Source: Flavivirga sp. 57AJ16 (GTDB lineage: Bacteria > Bacteroidota > Bacteroidia > Flavobacteriales > Flavobacteriaceae). Taken from it: a stretch of DNA of 64,000 nucleotides. Every line of letters begins with the position of its first letter. The first letter of the stretch is position 1. Position numbers and translations under genes: made by a program. Under the pieces are notes generated by a model, which was given only the letters and a program-made list of their open reading frames with translations, did not search any database and was not told the DNA's origin. This document shows positions 54,983 through 63,837 of the stretch, one piece after another. The stretch is taken from assembly GCF_028736925.1 (NCBI RefSeq), contig NZ_JAQZAT010000017.1, forward strand, positions 36,708-100,707, in the 5' to 3' direction.

Positions 54983-57523
54983 ATGTCTGTAAACCTTCAA
55001 ACACCAATAGATTATTTAAAGGGCGTCGGTCCAAACCGGGCAGATTTATTGCGAAAGGAATTGGGCATTCATACTTACCAAGATTTAATCAACTTATTTC
55101 CAAATAGATATATAGATAGAACACAGTATTATAAAATTAACCAGCTACAGCGCAACAATGCAGATGTTCAAATAATTGGTAAAATTATCGCCTTTAAAGA
55201 AGTCGCCCAGAAACGCGGCAAACGCTTAGTTGGAACTTTTCAAGACGATACTGGCACTATGGAACTCGTTTGGTTTAGAGGACAAAAATGGATGCGTGAG
55301 AGCCTGAAGCTCAATAAACCTTATGTGATTTTTGGAAAAACCAATTGGTTTAACGGTAAGTTCAACATGCCACACCCAGATATAGAGGGGCTGGATGAGC
55401 ACAAAGGAAATTTACGCTCTGTTATGCAGCCAGTATACCCTTCAACAGAGAAACTATCAAATAAAGGCATTACAAATCGTGTGATGGGCAAAATCATGCA
55501 ACAACTATTTTTAGAAACCGGTAAAAGATTTACTGAAACGTTATCTGAAAATATACTTACCGAACTCAAACTAATCTCAAAAAGCGAGGCGCTTTTTAAC
55601 GTCCATTTTCCGATGAGCCAAGCGCTGCTTTCCAAAGCTCAATTTCGATTAAAATTTGAAGAATTATTTTATATTCAGCTACAGCTTATCATCAAAAACC
55701 TAGCTCATAAATCAAAAATTAAAGGCTTCCCTTTTGAAAAAGTGGGCCGCTATTTTAACACCTTTTTTAAAGCCCATTTGCCCTTCGAATTAACCGGTGC
55801 GCAAAAACGCGTTTTAAAAGAAATTCGTGCAGATTTGGGCAGTCATGCACAAATGAACAGACTCTTGCAAGGGGATGTAGGTTCCGGCAAGACTATAGTC
55901 GCGTTCATGTCAATGTTAATAGCACTTGACAACGGTTTTCAAGCTTGTTTAATGGCTCCGACTGAAATTTTGTCAGTCCAGCATTATAATGGGTTACTAA
56001 ATCTATGCAAACCACTGAATATCAGTATAAAAAAACTAACAGGTTCAACTAAAACTTCAGAAAGAAAAAAAATCCATGAAAGCTTAGAAAATGGCGATCT
56101 ACAGATTCTTGTTGGTACCCATGCCCTACTTGAAGATAAGGTAAAATTTAAAAATTTAGGGCTTGCCGTTATAGATGAACAGCATCGATTTGGAGTGGCA
56201 CAACGAAGTAAATTATGGAAGAAAGGAGGCCCTCCTCAATCCTCCCAAATGGAGGACACTAAATCCGTTTTCCAAAAGCATAAGACAGATCGACCCTCAA
56301 CCTATAAATTATTAAAAGAACTTCAAGCTGAAAATAAAAAACAAAACACGCAAGCTGAATCTGTTTTATGGGAATGCTTAAGAAATAAAAAACAGAATCA
56401 TAAATTTAGAAGGCAACATATTATTGATGAATTTATAGTTGACTTTATTTGTTTAGAAAAGAATTTAATAATTGAAATTGATGGCGAATACCATAATACC
56501 ATTGAACAAAAAGAAGCTAATGCTTTACGTACCCAAATATTAAATGAAATTGGTTTTAAGGTTATTCGATTTAACAATGAACAAATTACTAGCGACATAG
56601 ATAATGTTTTGCGCCATATTATGAAATGCTTAAAAAGTCTCCCCTCCGGGGAGATTAGCGGGGCTTCCGTCCCTCCGCACATTTTAGTGATGACTGCCAC
56701 ACCCATTCCCAGAACGTTGGCCATGTCTGTTTATGGTGATTTAGACATCTCGATTATTGACGAACTACCGCCAGGTAGACAGTCCATAAAAACGGTCCAT
56801 CGCTATGATAAAAACCGATTGAATGTCTTCAGGTTTATTCGAGACGAAATAGCAAAAGGCAGGCAAATTTATATTGTATATCCGCTAATTCAGGAAAATG
56901 AAAAAATGGATTATAAAGATTTGATGGATGGCTACGAAAGTATTGTCAGGGATTTTCCCTTACCAGATTATCAAATATCCATAGTTCATGGAAAAATGAA
57001 ACCTGCAGATAAAGATTATGAAATGCAACGCTTCATTAAGGGTGAGACCCAAATTATGGTAGCGACTACGGTTATTGAGGTTGGTGTAAACGTGCCCAAT
57101 GCCTCGGTTATGATTATTGAAAGCGCAGAACGTTTTGGCCTATCACAATTGCATCAGCTACGTGGCCGTGTGGGACGTGGTGCGGAGCAGAGCTATTGTA
57201 TTTTAATGACGGGCCATAAGCTTAGCAATGATAGTAAGACGCGTTTAGAAACTATGGTAAGAACCAGTGATGGTTTTGAAATTGCCGAAGTCGATCTACG
57301 CTTGAGGGGCCCTGGAGATATTATGGGAACACAACAAAGTGGCGTTTTAAACCTTAAGATTGCAGATATTATAAAAGATAATGACATTCTAAAACTAGCA
57401 AGACATCACGCAAAAAACGTACTTAAAATGGACACCACACTCTCTTCTCTAGATAACAAAGCTATTTTAGATACTTATAAATCATTAAGTAAATACAAGA
57501 ATATATGGAATTATATCTCATGA
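54983..57523 (+). CDS. recG: ATP-dependent DNA helicase RecG carrying a DUF559 insertion
   Basis: RecG remodels stalled replication forks. All parts of a normal RecG are visible: the wedge/OB region (about 1-250), Walker A GDVGSGKT near 297-304, motif II D398-E399-Q400-H401, motif III TATPIPRT from T571, and the C-terminal GRVGRG and LRGPGDIMGTQQSG motifs. The protein has 846 residues where about 700 are usual. The excess is residues 415-563 (56225-56671), a DUF559 nuclease-like domain between motifs II and III. Removing it leaves 697 residues with a continuous helicase reading KLWKK then PPHILVMTATPIPRT. The frame is kept on both sides. Confidence 0.95.
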   Translation: MSVNLQTPIDYLKGVGPNRADLLRKELGIHTYQDLINLFPNRYIDRTQYYKINQLQRNNADVQIIGKIIAFKEVAQKRGKRLVGTFQDDTGTMELVWFRGQKWMRESLKLNKPYVIFGKTNWFNGKFNMPHPDIEGLDEHKGNLRSVMQPVYPSTEKLSNKGITNRVMGKIMQQLFLETGKRFTETLSENILTELKLISKSEALFNVHFPMSQALLSKAQFRLKFEELFYIQLQLIIKNLAHKSKIKGFPFEKVGRYFNTFFKAHLPFELTGAQKRVLKEIRADLGSHAQMNRLLQGDVGSGKTIVAFMSMLIALDNGFQACLMAPTEILSVQHYNGLLNLCKPLNISIKKLTGSTKTSERKKIHESLENGDLQILVGTHALLEDKVKFKNLGLAVIDEQHRFGVAQRSKLWKKGGPPQSSQMEDTKSVFQKHKTDRPSTYKLLKELQAENKKQNTQAESVLWECLRNKKQNHKFRRQHIIDEFIVDFICLEKNLIIEIDGEYHNTIEQKEANALRTQILNEIGFKVIRFNNEQITSDIDNVLRHIMKCLKSLPSGEISGASVPPHILVMTATPIPRTLAMSVYGDLDISIIDELPPGRQSIKTVHRYDKNRLNVFRFIRDEIAKGRQIYIVYPLIQENEKMDYKDLMDGYESIVRDFPLPDYQISIVHGKMKPADKDYEMQRFIKGETQIMVATTVIEVGVNVPNASVMIIESAERFGLSQLHQLRGRVGRGAEQSYCILMTGHKLSNDSKTRLETMVRTSDGFEIAEVDLRLRGPGDIMGTQQSGVLNLKIADIIKDNDILKLARHHAKNVLKMDTTLSSLDNKAILDTYKSLSKYKNIWNYIS
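56225..56671 (+). mobile_element. DUF559-domain insert inside recG (149 codons)
   Basis: The insert core (about residues 452-550) shows the DUF559 pattern: AESVLWECLRN with E459, FRRQHIIDEFIVDFIC with D487, and LIIEIDGEYH with E498, D500 and H504, followed by RTQILNEIGFKVIRFNNEQI. DUF559 belongs to the PD-(D/E)XK/Vsr-like nuclease group. The edges are not RecG-like: the left edge reads GGPPQSSQ and contains CCTCC/GGAGG palindromes, the right edge reads SLPSGEISGAS with CTCCCC-TCC-GGGGAG. CCCTCC occurs at both junctions (56230-56235 and 56671-56676), a possible target duplication. An internal ATG at 56249 could start the domain by itself. Confidence 0.85.
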
Positions 57524-57570
57524 TTTTTGCTGATAACTATTTTCAATATACTTTTACATAAAAAACAAAT

Positions 57571-58152
57571 ATGCTTGGTTTAAAACTAGAAACAGATCCT
57601 CGTTGGGTAAATATTGTAGAATCGAATATTGAAGAGATCCTAACCGACCACGCTTGGTGCGAACAAAAGGCTGCCACTAACGCCATCTCTATAATTACTT
57701 TAAATTCCGAGTATACCGATTTAGTCACCGATTTATTAGTATTGGCTCAAGAAGAGCTGGAACATTTTCAAATGGTGCATAATATGATAAAAAAAAGAGG
57801 CTACAAACTGGGCAGGGAACGCAAAGACAGTTATGTTAACGAGCTTTATAAATTTATGAACAAAGGCGGAAGCAGATTGCAGTGTATGGTAGACAGGCTC
57901 TTGTTTTCTGCCATGATAGAAGCTAGGAGCTGTGAACGTTTTAAACTATTATCAAAAAAAATAAAGGATCCTGAACTCTCTAAATTCTACCATGATTTAA
58001 TGATTAGCGAAGCAGGACATTACACAACATTCATAGGGTTTGCCCGTAAATACGGAAAAGGCATTGATGTTGACAAACGCTGGAAAGAACTCGTGGAGTT
58101 TGAAAGTATTGTTATAAAAAACTATGGGAAAAGCGAAACCATACATGGTTAA
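57571..58152 (+). CDS. miaE: tRNA-(ms2io6A)-hydroxylase
   Basis: The 193-residue protein is a diiron ferritin-like hydroxylase with iron-ligand helices QEELEHFQMVH, EARSCERFK and SEAGHYTTFIGFARKYG. MiaE hydroxylates the isopentenyl group of ms2i6A at tRNA position 37, needing oxygen. It starts 47 bases after recG on the same strand and ends at a strong bidirectional terminator. Confidence 0.93.
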   Translation: MLGLKLETDPRWVNIVESNIEEILTDHAWCEQKAATNAISIITLNSEYTDLVTDLLVLAQEELEHFQMVHNMIKKRGYKLGRERKDSYVNELYKFMNKGGSRLQCMVDRLLFSAMIEARSCERFKLLSKKIKDPELSKFYHDLMISEAGHYTTFIGFARKYGKGIDVDKRWKELVEFESIVIKNYGKSETIHG

Positions 58153-58158
58153 AAAGAG

Positions 58159-58188
58159 GCTGTCTAAAAATAGTGCTTTTTAGACAGC
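58159..58188. terminator. Bidirectional terminator between miaE and the DUF2911 gene
   Basis: GCTGTCTAAAAA at 58159-58170 is exactly complementary to 58177-58188 with a 6-base loop. On the minus strand the stem is followed by CTCTTTTT, giving a good U-run for the DUF2911 gene. On the plus strand the T-run is mostly within the stem. Confidence 0.8.
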
Positions 58189-58223
58189 TTCAATCACAAT
58201 GTTCGTGGTTTGATTGATGATTT

Positions 58224-59315
58224 TTATAAAGCGTCAAGCTCCTTTAAAAGCTTTTCCGAGTTTGCTTTTACATTAGCTGGTGGATTTAATGATAATGATT
58301 TTTTTAAATATTTAATAGCATTCTTCTTATCTCCCATCGTTTTGTAACATTCTCCCAAGCTATCATAAGAATTAGCATCCTTAGGGTTATTTGCTACATT
58401 TAACTTAAAGTATTTAAGCGCCCGATCGTAATCCTTTGCAGTTAGCATTTGATAACCTAGGGTATTCAACTGGTTTTTATTCGCCATGGATGACGCTTCG
58501 TCCATGAGTGCCGCATAGGCTTCTTTCTTCCCCAATTTATTTAATATTTGCCCTTTAAGGGCTAAATTATTGAACGTTTTTTGGCTATAAAAATTACCCG
58601 CAATAGCACCATCGATCCAACCTAATGCCTCATTTAGATCACCACCGTTATTTAATGAAAAACGAGCCATGTTTTCCCAATTTTGTCTATTAAAACCTAA
58701 ATTGCCAATAGATTTATCCCTGAATTCATTTAAAACAATATCAGTGACATCAAATGCCACTTTAAAAGGTATTTCTTTTTTCTCCCATACAAGGGAAACT
58801 ATTGCAAACGTTGGCTGTACATTATTAACCTCATAAGTCAATAATTCTTTATGTGGCACAGATTTGGTTTTAACATCGGCTCGCAATGCATCGTTAGAAG
58901 CATCATAGAAATAGCTGCCCCAAGCATGGGTATCATGAGACAGGATTATGGTGGCATTGTCTGCATCTTTCAATTCTATATGAAACCCATAAGTACCGGC
59001 CTTAATAGGTTTTCCTTCTAATGTAGCATCATGGGTAAAAGTGATGGTCGTGTTTTCGTTCGCTCCTGCCCTCCAAGGTGCTGCAGTCGCTGTTCCAAAG
59101 CCTAAATTATTCATTCCGTAAGGCACTAATTTCCCCCAAATCTCCCTACCATTAACACGGGGCCTGGAGTATGTTATTGAAATATCCGAAATACCTACTC
59201 GTTGGGACATGGTAGCTTGTTGGCTAGCTCGAGGCATATTTACTTGAGCAAATGTGTTAAAACTTAAAGCCAGCAATACACACACAAATAATCTTGCAAG
59301 GTGGTTAGTTTCCAT
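58224..59315 (-). CDS. Exported DUF2911 protein with C-terminal TPR
   Basis: The 363-residue protein has a signal peptide (ending NTFAQ) and a DUF2911 domain (about 35-200) with ITYSRPRVNGREIWGKLVPYG and WRAGANENTTITFTHD, characteristic of this Bacteroidota family. The final 100 residues contain tetratricopeptide units (ALKYFKLNVANNPKDANSYD and AIKYLKKSLSLNPP). It is probably periplasmic; function is unknown. It is convergent with miaE. Confidence 0.92.
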   Translation of the reverse strand: METNHLARLFVCVLLALSFNTFAQVNMPRASQQATMSQRVGISDISITYSRPRVNGREIWGKLVPYGMNNLGFGTATAAPWRAGANENTTITFTHDATLEGKPIKAGTYGFHIELKDADNATIILSHDTHAWGSYFYDASNDALRADVKTKSVPHKELLTYEVNNVQPTFAIVSLVWEKKEIPFKVAFDVTDIVLNEFRDKSIGNLGFNRQNWENMARFSLNNGGDLNEALGWIDGAIAGNFYSQKTFNNLALKGQILNKLGKKEAYAALMDEASSMANKNQLNTLGYQMLTAKDYDRALKYFKLNVANNPKDANSYDSLGECYKTMGDKKNAIKYLKKSLSLNPPANVKANSEKLLKELDAL

Positions 59316-59481
59316 TTTAGTTATGTTTTTTTGATTGCTTTCTCAAGTTAGATACAAATCCCATCCATAGATGTTAGCGTTTTGTTAAAGAATTAAGGCG
59401 GACTGTTAATTAACATATTTTAAGAGTTTTACACTGCTTATTTACTTCTCGTAAAACGGCCTCTTAATTAAATAGAATTTT

Positions 59482-59489
59482 TAACTTTG
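59482..59489 (+). promoter_or_regulatory. Possible -7 promoter element of mutS2
   Basis: TAACTTTG matches TAnnTTTG exactly and lies 28 bases upstream of the ATG, but no TTG is found at 17-23 bases upstream. Confidence 0.35.
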
Positions 59490-59517
59490 TTCACTTATCC
59501 CCTGACGAAAAAAACGA

Positions 59518-61683
59518 ATGATAAACATTCATGATAAAACATTAAAAGATCTGGAGTTTTCAACTGTTCTACAACAAGTAAGCGAACATTGTATAACACC
59601 ATTAGGACATGAAAAAGCATTATCAATATGTCCTTATAAAACCAAGGAAACCCTTACAGGTGCTTTACAATTAACCAACGAGTACCTATCGTCTTTTTAT
59701 AATGATAACCGCATTCCAAACCATGGCTTTGATTCTATCTCAAAGGAAATGAAGCTTTTGCGTATTGAAAACACTTATTTAGAAGTGCATGCATTAAAAA
59801 AAATAGTCTCTATTTCATTAACAACAAATGATATTGTGACGTATCTAAAAAAGTTCGAGGAGTATTATCCGGGACTTAACGCATATGCATCACATATTGA
59901 AGTCACCAAAGTCATTATCGAAAAAGTAGATGCCATTGTAGATCGCTTTGGAGACATAAAAGACAATGCCTCTAGCCTGCTTTTTGAATTACGTCAATCC
60001 ATTAATAGAATAAAAGGCAAAATAAATGCTAGTTTCACATCTGCTCTTAACACCTATCATAATCTTGAATACTTGGATGATATCCGTGAATCTGTAGTCG
60101 ATAACAAACGTGTACTCGCTGTAAAAGCTATGTATCGCCGTAAAGTAAAAGGTGCCATTATGGGCGGAAGTAAAACAGGCAGTATTGTTTATATAGAGCC
60201 CGAAACGACTTTACAGCACTCACGGGAGCTCAATAATTTAGAATATGAAGAACAGGAAGAAATCATTCGTATTTTAAAAGACCTCACCGATTATATACGT
60301 CCATATTTGTCCTTATTGGAAAACTATCAAACCTTCTTAATAGATATAGATGTTATTTCGGCAAAAGCGAAGTATGCACGATCCATGAACGGGATCCTTC
60401 CTGAAATATCCGAAGACCAAAGCATGTTTTTAAGGGATGCCTATCACCCGCTTTTATATTTAAATAATTTAGAAAAAAAGGAAACCACCTTTCCACAAAC
60501 CATAGAACTAAAAAAAGACAGTAGAATTATAGTCATATCCGGTCCTAACGCCGGCGGAAAAAGTATTACCCTAAAAACGGTTGGTCTATTACAAGTAATG
60601 TTACAAAGTGGCTTGCTAATTCCTGTCCACGAACGCAGTAAAGTTTGTTTGTTCGATAGGATCTTGAGTGATATTGGAGATAACCAATCTATTGAAAATC
60701 ATTTAAGCACATACAGCTATCGCCTCAAACAAATGAACTATTTTTTAAAGAAATGTAACAAGAATACACTCTTTTTAATCGATGAGTTTGGTACGGGGAG
60801 CGACCCAGAACTCGGTGGTGCTTTAGCTGAAACCTTTTTAGAGGAGTTTTATCATAGAGAGGCATTTGGTATTATAACAACACATTATTCCAATTTAAAG
60901 ATTTTGGCAAACGAATTGCCACATATGCTTAATGCGAATATGCTTTTTGATGAACGTACGCTGGAACCTCTTTTTAAACTTGTAACAGGACAGGCAGGAA
61001 GTTCGTTTACTTTTGAAGTGGCTCAAAAAAATGGGATTCCTTATAGTTTAATAAATCGTGCCAAAAAGAAAATTGAACGTAGTAAGGTACGTTTTGATGC
61101 TACGATTGCCAAGCTTCAAAAAGAGCGTTCCCGTTTGGAAAAAACGGGGCAATCGTTAAGGCAAAACGAGAAGAAAAAAATAGAAGAAGCGGACAAACTT
61201 GAAGAAATCAATGCCAAAATTCAAAAGAAACTGGAAAGCTACCAAGAACTTTACGATAGCAACCAACGCCTTATTTATTTGGGGCAAAAAGTGAACGATA
61301 TTGCCGAAAAATACTTTGAAAACAAACAAAAACGTGAGCTGATGGCAGAGCTTTTTAAAGTGGTTCAAATTGAAAACTCCAAACGTAAAAAAGTAACCGC
61401 CAAACAGAAAAAAGCCATAAAAACAAAAGAAGAGCAAGTAAAAAAAGAAGCCGAAAAAGTGGTGACCGTTATACGGAAAAAGAAAAAAGAGGCCAAGAAA
61501 AAAGCTATTGAAACGCCTAAACCCAGACCCGTTTTTAAAATTGGAGATCGCGTACGGATGGAAGACGGTCGTGCCATTGGTAGCATCGATAAAATAGAAA
61601 AAAACAAAGCTGTTGTAAATTATGGTATCTTTACGACTAATGTCAGTATTGAACAGTTAGAGCTTGTTGAAGCGGCAAAGTAG
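59518..61683 (+). CDS. MutS2-type ATPase lacking an Smr domain
   Basis: The 721-residue protein has the MutS core and clamp-like region (about 1-300), Walker A GPNAGGKS starting at residue 342, Walker B FLIDEFGTGSDPE near 420, and a long coiled coil at about 505-660. The C terminus is a short KOW-like domain (RVRMEDGRAIGSIDKIEKNKAVVNYG) with no Smr nuclease domain as found in Firmicutes MutS2. MutS2 proteins act on recombination intermediates or collided ribosomes; which applies here is unknown. A hexamer repeat tract begins directly after the stop codon. Confidence 0.92.
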   Translation: MINIHDKTLKDLEFSTVLQQVSEHCITPLGHEKALSICPYKTKETLTGALQLTNEYLSSFYNDNRIPNHGFDSISKEMKLLRIENTYLEVHALKKIVSISLTTNDIVTYLKKFEEYYPGLNAYASHIEVTKVIIEKVDAIVDRFGDIKDNASSLLFELRQSINRIKGKINASFTSALNTYHNLEYLDDIRESVVDNKRVLAVKAMYRRKVKGAIMGGSKTGSIVYIEPETTLQHSRELNNLEYEEQEEIIRILKDLTDYIRPYLSLLENYQTFLIDIDVISAKAKYARSMNGILPEISEDQSMFLRDAYHPLLYLNNLEKKETTFPQTIELKKDSRIIVISGPNAGGKSITLKTVGLLQVMLQSGLLIPVHERSKVCLFDRILSDIGDNQSIENHLSTYSYRLKQMNYFLKKCNKNTLFLIDEFGTGSDPELGGALAETFLEEFYHREAFGIITTHYSNLKILANELPHMLNANMLFDERTLEPLFKLVTGQAGSSFTFEVAQKNGIPYSLINRAKKKIERSKVRFDATIAKLQKERSRLEKTGQSLRQNEKKKIEEADKLEEINAKIQKKLESYQELYDSNQRLIYLGQKVNDIAEKYFENKQKRELMAELFKVVQIENSKRKKVTAKQKKAIKTKEEQVKKEAEKVVTVIRKKKKEAKKKAIETPKPRPVFKIGDRVRMEDGRAIGSIDKIEKNKAVVNYGIFTTNVSIEQLELVEAAK

Positions 61684-61735
61684 TGATCGGTGTTCAGTAT
61701 TCAGTAAGCAGTAAGTAGTTGGTAGTTGGCAATAA
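61683..61735. repeat. TTCAGT-type hexamer tract 4
   Basis: GTTCAGTATTCAGTAAGCAGTAAGTAG follows directly on the stop codon of mutS2. It is related to tracts 1 and 3, with AGTNNT phasing. Confidence 0.55.
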
Positions 61736-61790
61736 TAATTAACAGAGGGATTTTGCAATTTAGGATCTCAACTTTCTTGGAAATATAAAA

Positions 61791-62207
61791 ATGATAGATT
61801 TACCAAAACATAAAAAACTCATCTTATTTGATGGTGTTTGCAATCTTTGTAACAGCAGTGTACAGTACGTTATTAAAAATGACAAAAAGAATATATTCAT
61901 GTTTACAGCTCTACAAAGTGATGTTGGCAAGGATTTAATTAAACAATTTAATATAGATACTCAAAAAACCGACTCTATATTATTATACACTCCAGAGAAC
62001 AGCCTGGTTTCAAAATCTACTGCAGCTTTAAAAATTGCAAGGCATTTAGGGTTTCCGCAAAACCTAATGAGTGTATTTTTTATAATCCCACCGTTTATTC
62101 GAAATTGGGTGTATGATTATATTGCGAAAAACCGTTATAAATGGTACGGTAAAAAAGATGCTTGTATGATTCCCACACCCGAATTAAAGAGTAAGTTTTT
62201 GGAGTGA
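61791..62207 (+). CDS. DCC1-like thiol-disulfide oxidoreductase (DUF393)
   Basis: The 138-residue protein contains the family motif FDGVCNLC with C17 and C20 as a CxxC pair, then a thioredoxin-like fold and the C-terminal PPFIRNWVYDYIAKNRYKWYGKKDAC segment. Members are presumed thiol-disulfide oxidoreductases; the substrate is unknown. It is a typical flavobacterial stand-alone gene, starting about 110 bases after mutS2. Confidence 0.92.
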   Translation: MIDLPKHKKLILFDGVCNLCNSSVQYVIKNDKKNIFMFTALQSDVGKDLIKQFNIDTQKTDSILLYTPENSLVSKSTAALKIARHLGFPQNLMSVFFIIPPFIRNWVYDYIAKNRYKWYGKKDACMIPTPELKSKFLE

Positions 62208-62355
62208 TAAACTCATGGCTTGTTAACAACTTTTCTTTCAAAATAAGTTACACATCTTGATTTTGCATTTTTTAAAAACTAACTTCGCTTATCATTGGAT
62301 ATAGAATGACCTGTACTGAACTTGTTTCAGTATTAAAACGGTTTTATATCATGTC

Positions 62356-63505
62356 GTTAGGCATAATTTGAATGGAACACATAAAACAACATATTGAGGA
62401 AAGATTATGGAACTTCATAAAAAGAAGTTACAATTCTGAGGACTACAAGAATGCCATTTTAGATTCTATCCAATTTGTAGGCGATATTATAAGAGATAAA
62501 TCAGGTTTAGATAATGATGGAAATCAATTAGTAGGTAGTGCGTTTGGAGGCTCGAATCCAAAAATAAAATTGAATAAACTGAAAACTGAATCCGAAAAAA
62601 ATGTTCAGAAAGGAATTGAAAGCATTTTAAGAGGAATTTATTCAGCTTATAGAAATCCTAGAAGTCATTCTAATATCAATGATACGGAACAAGATGCCTT
62701 TGAGATAATTATTTTCATAAATCATCTTCTAAAACTAATTGATAAATCAAAAGGTAAATTCAGTACCGAACTTTTCTTAAAACGTGTTTTTGACAAAGAT
62801 TTTGTTCAAAATAAAAAGTACGCTGAACTTTTAGTAAAAGAAGTTCCAAAAAACAAAACTTTTGAAACTTCTATTGAAATTTTTAGAAACAAAGAAACAG
62901 GCAAAATTCATAACCTAAGACTTGTTTGGGAATCTCTACAAAGTGAATTAACAGAGGAAGAAGTAAACGAAATTCTCAAACTTGTATCTGAAGAATTACG
63001 TTTTACAGATTCATTAAATCAAGTTATTAGATGCATAGCATTATTTTCTTCTAAATGGGAATTAATAGATGAAGATGCAAGGTTTAGAGCAGAAAATAAA
63101 CTGATACAAATTATACCCGAAGCCGAAAAAAATTATCACGGACAAACTAACGAATCAGGAGTTTTTGCTTCTTGGCTAAAGTCAATAGTAAAAGTATCAT
63201 TATTGAGGGGAGAAATTGCATTTAAACTATACGAATCTTTGGAATCTCGTGATGAGGATAGACAAAGATTTGTAATTGACTTTTTTGGTTACCAATTAGA
63301 TGAGCTTGAAGAAGATTTATTATTTGAGTCTTACAAAGATGTTTTCAAAAAAGAATTATCGAATGGAAATCGATTAATTTTTGATTGGGTATCCAATTAT
63401 TACAGTAAGGATAAACGAAAGGAATTAGAAACTGAAATTGAAAATTTTGTAGAAGCAAGACCAGAAGATGATTTACCTTTTTAAATAAAAAAAACTATGC
63501 CTAAC
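62356..63505 (+). mobile_element. Cassette-like unit bounded by GTTAGGCATA/TATGCCTAAC
   Basis: GTTAGGCATA at 62356-62365 is a perfect inverted match to TATGCCTAAC at 63496-63505. Between them there is one gene with very short margins (7 bases before its ATG and 12 after its stop). The core GTTAGGC/GCCTAAC has the form of the R' and R'' boxes of integron attC sites. No integrase is present in the window, so this is an inference about form and not proof of a gene cassette. Confidence 0.4.
62372..63484 (+). CDS. TIGR02391/Ymh-family protein with HEPN-type RNase motif
   Basis: The N-terminal 125 residues match the TIGR02391 (Ymh) domain: YKNAILDSIQFVGDIIRDKSGLDNDG, LVGSAFGGSNPKIKLNKL and GIYSAYRNPRSH. 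R94-x4-H99 in RNPRSH is the catalytic R-x4-6-H motif of HEPN ribonucleases, which often act in phage defence. The C-terminal 230 residues are helical and unrecognised. The gene is more AT-rich than its neighbours, stands alone, and is enclosed by cassette-like repeats, consistent with an accessory gene. A defence role is inferred from the family only. Confidence 0.85.
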   Translation: MEHIKQHIEERLWNFIKRSYNSEDYKNAILDSIQFVGDIIRDKSGLDNDGNQLVGSAFGGSNPKIKLNKLKTESEKNVQKGIESILRGIYSAYRNPRSHSNINDTEQDAFEIIIFINHLLKLIDKSKGKFSTELFLKRVFDKDFVQNKKYAELLVKEVPKNKTFETSIEIFRNKETGKIHNLRLVWESLQSELTEEEVNEILKLVSEELRFTDSLNQVIRCIALFSSKWELIDEDARFRAENKLIQIIPEAEKNYHGQTNESGVFASWLKSIVKVSLLRGEIAFKLYESLESRDEDRQRFVIDFFGYQLDELEEDLLFESYKDVFKKELSNGNRLIFDWVSNYYSKDKRKELETEIENFVEARPEDDLPF

Positions 63506-63660
63506 AATGGTAGCCGTTGCACAACTCATAATTTTAAATAAAGTAATAAATTTTGATAACAACGAAAAACCATAACTAATTTAAAATCAACGTATTGTTG
63601 TTTTGAAGGCAAAAATAATTAAGCAGGAATTAGAGTGTTTTATAGTTGTGCAACAGCCAC
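63496..63660. repeat. attC-like long hairpin site downstream of the HEPN gene
   Basis: After GCCTAAC at 63499-63505, bases 63510-63526 pair with 63644-63660 at 15 of 17 positions, including a perfect 11-bp core GTTGCACAACT. This gives the order box, imperfect stem, about 117-base loop and returning stem, as in large attC sites such as those of chromosomal integrons. A clean closing GTTRGGC box is not found after the stem. Confidence 0.45.
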
Positions 63661-63663
63661 AAC

Positions 63664-63837
63664 GTATATAGCTCATAGCTGGTCAGTTGCTTAACCAATG
63701 TTTTCGGCATATTTGGAAAGTCGCCAAATTTTTAAATTTGACGATTTTCAATAAAAAAATAAATAGTAAAATTTAAAAATCTGGCTTGTGCTCAATCCTA
63801 AAATAATTTTCTAATTTGCACGCTACGAGCCATATAC
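63664..63837. repeat. Second long inverted repeat next to the attC-like site
   Basis: GTATATAGCTCATAGC at 63664-63679 pairs with GCTACGAGCCATATAC at 63822-63837 at 14 of 16 positions, and an inner CAAATTT/AAATTTG pair lies at 63725-63740. It starts three bases after the first site. The remaining DNA to the window end (63838-64000) shows nothing I can name. Confidence 0.6.

Noticed and set aside
56225..56671. Intein in RecG
   Set aside because: No splice-junction residues (N-terminal Cys/Ser block, C-terminal His-Asn) are visible, and the edges read GGPP and SLPSG; the domain matches DUF559 and not an intein.
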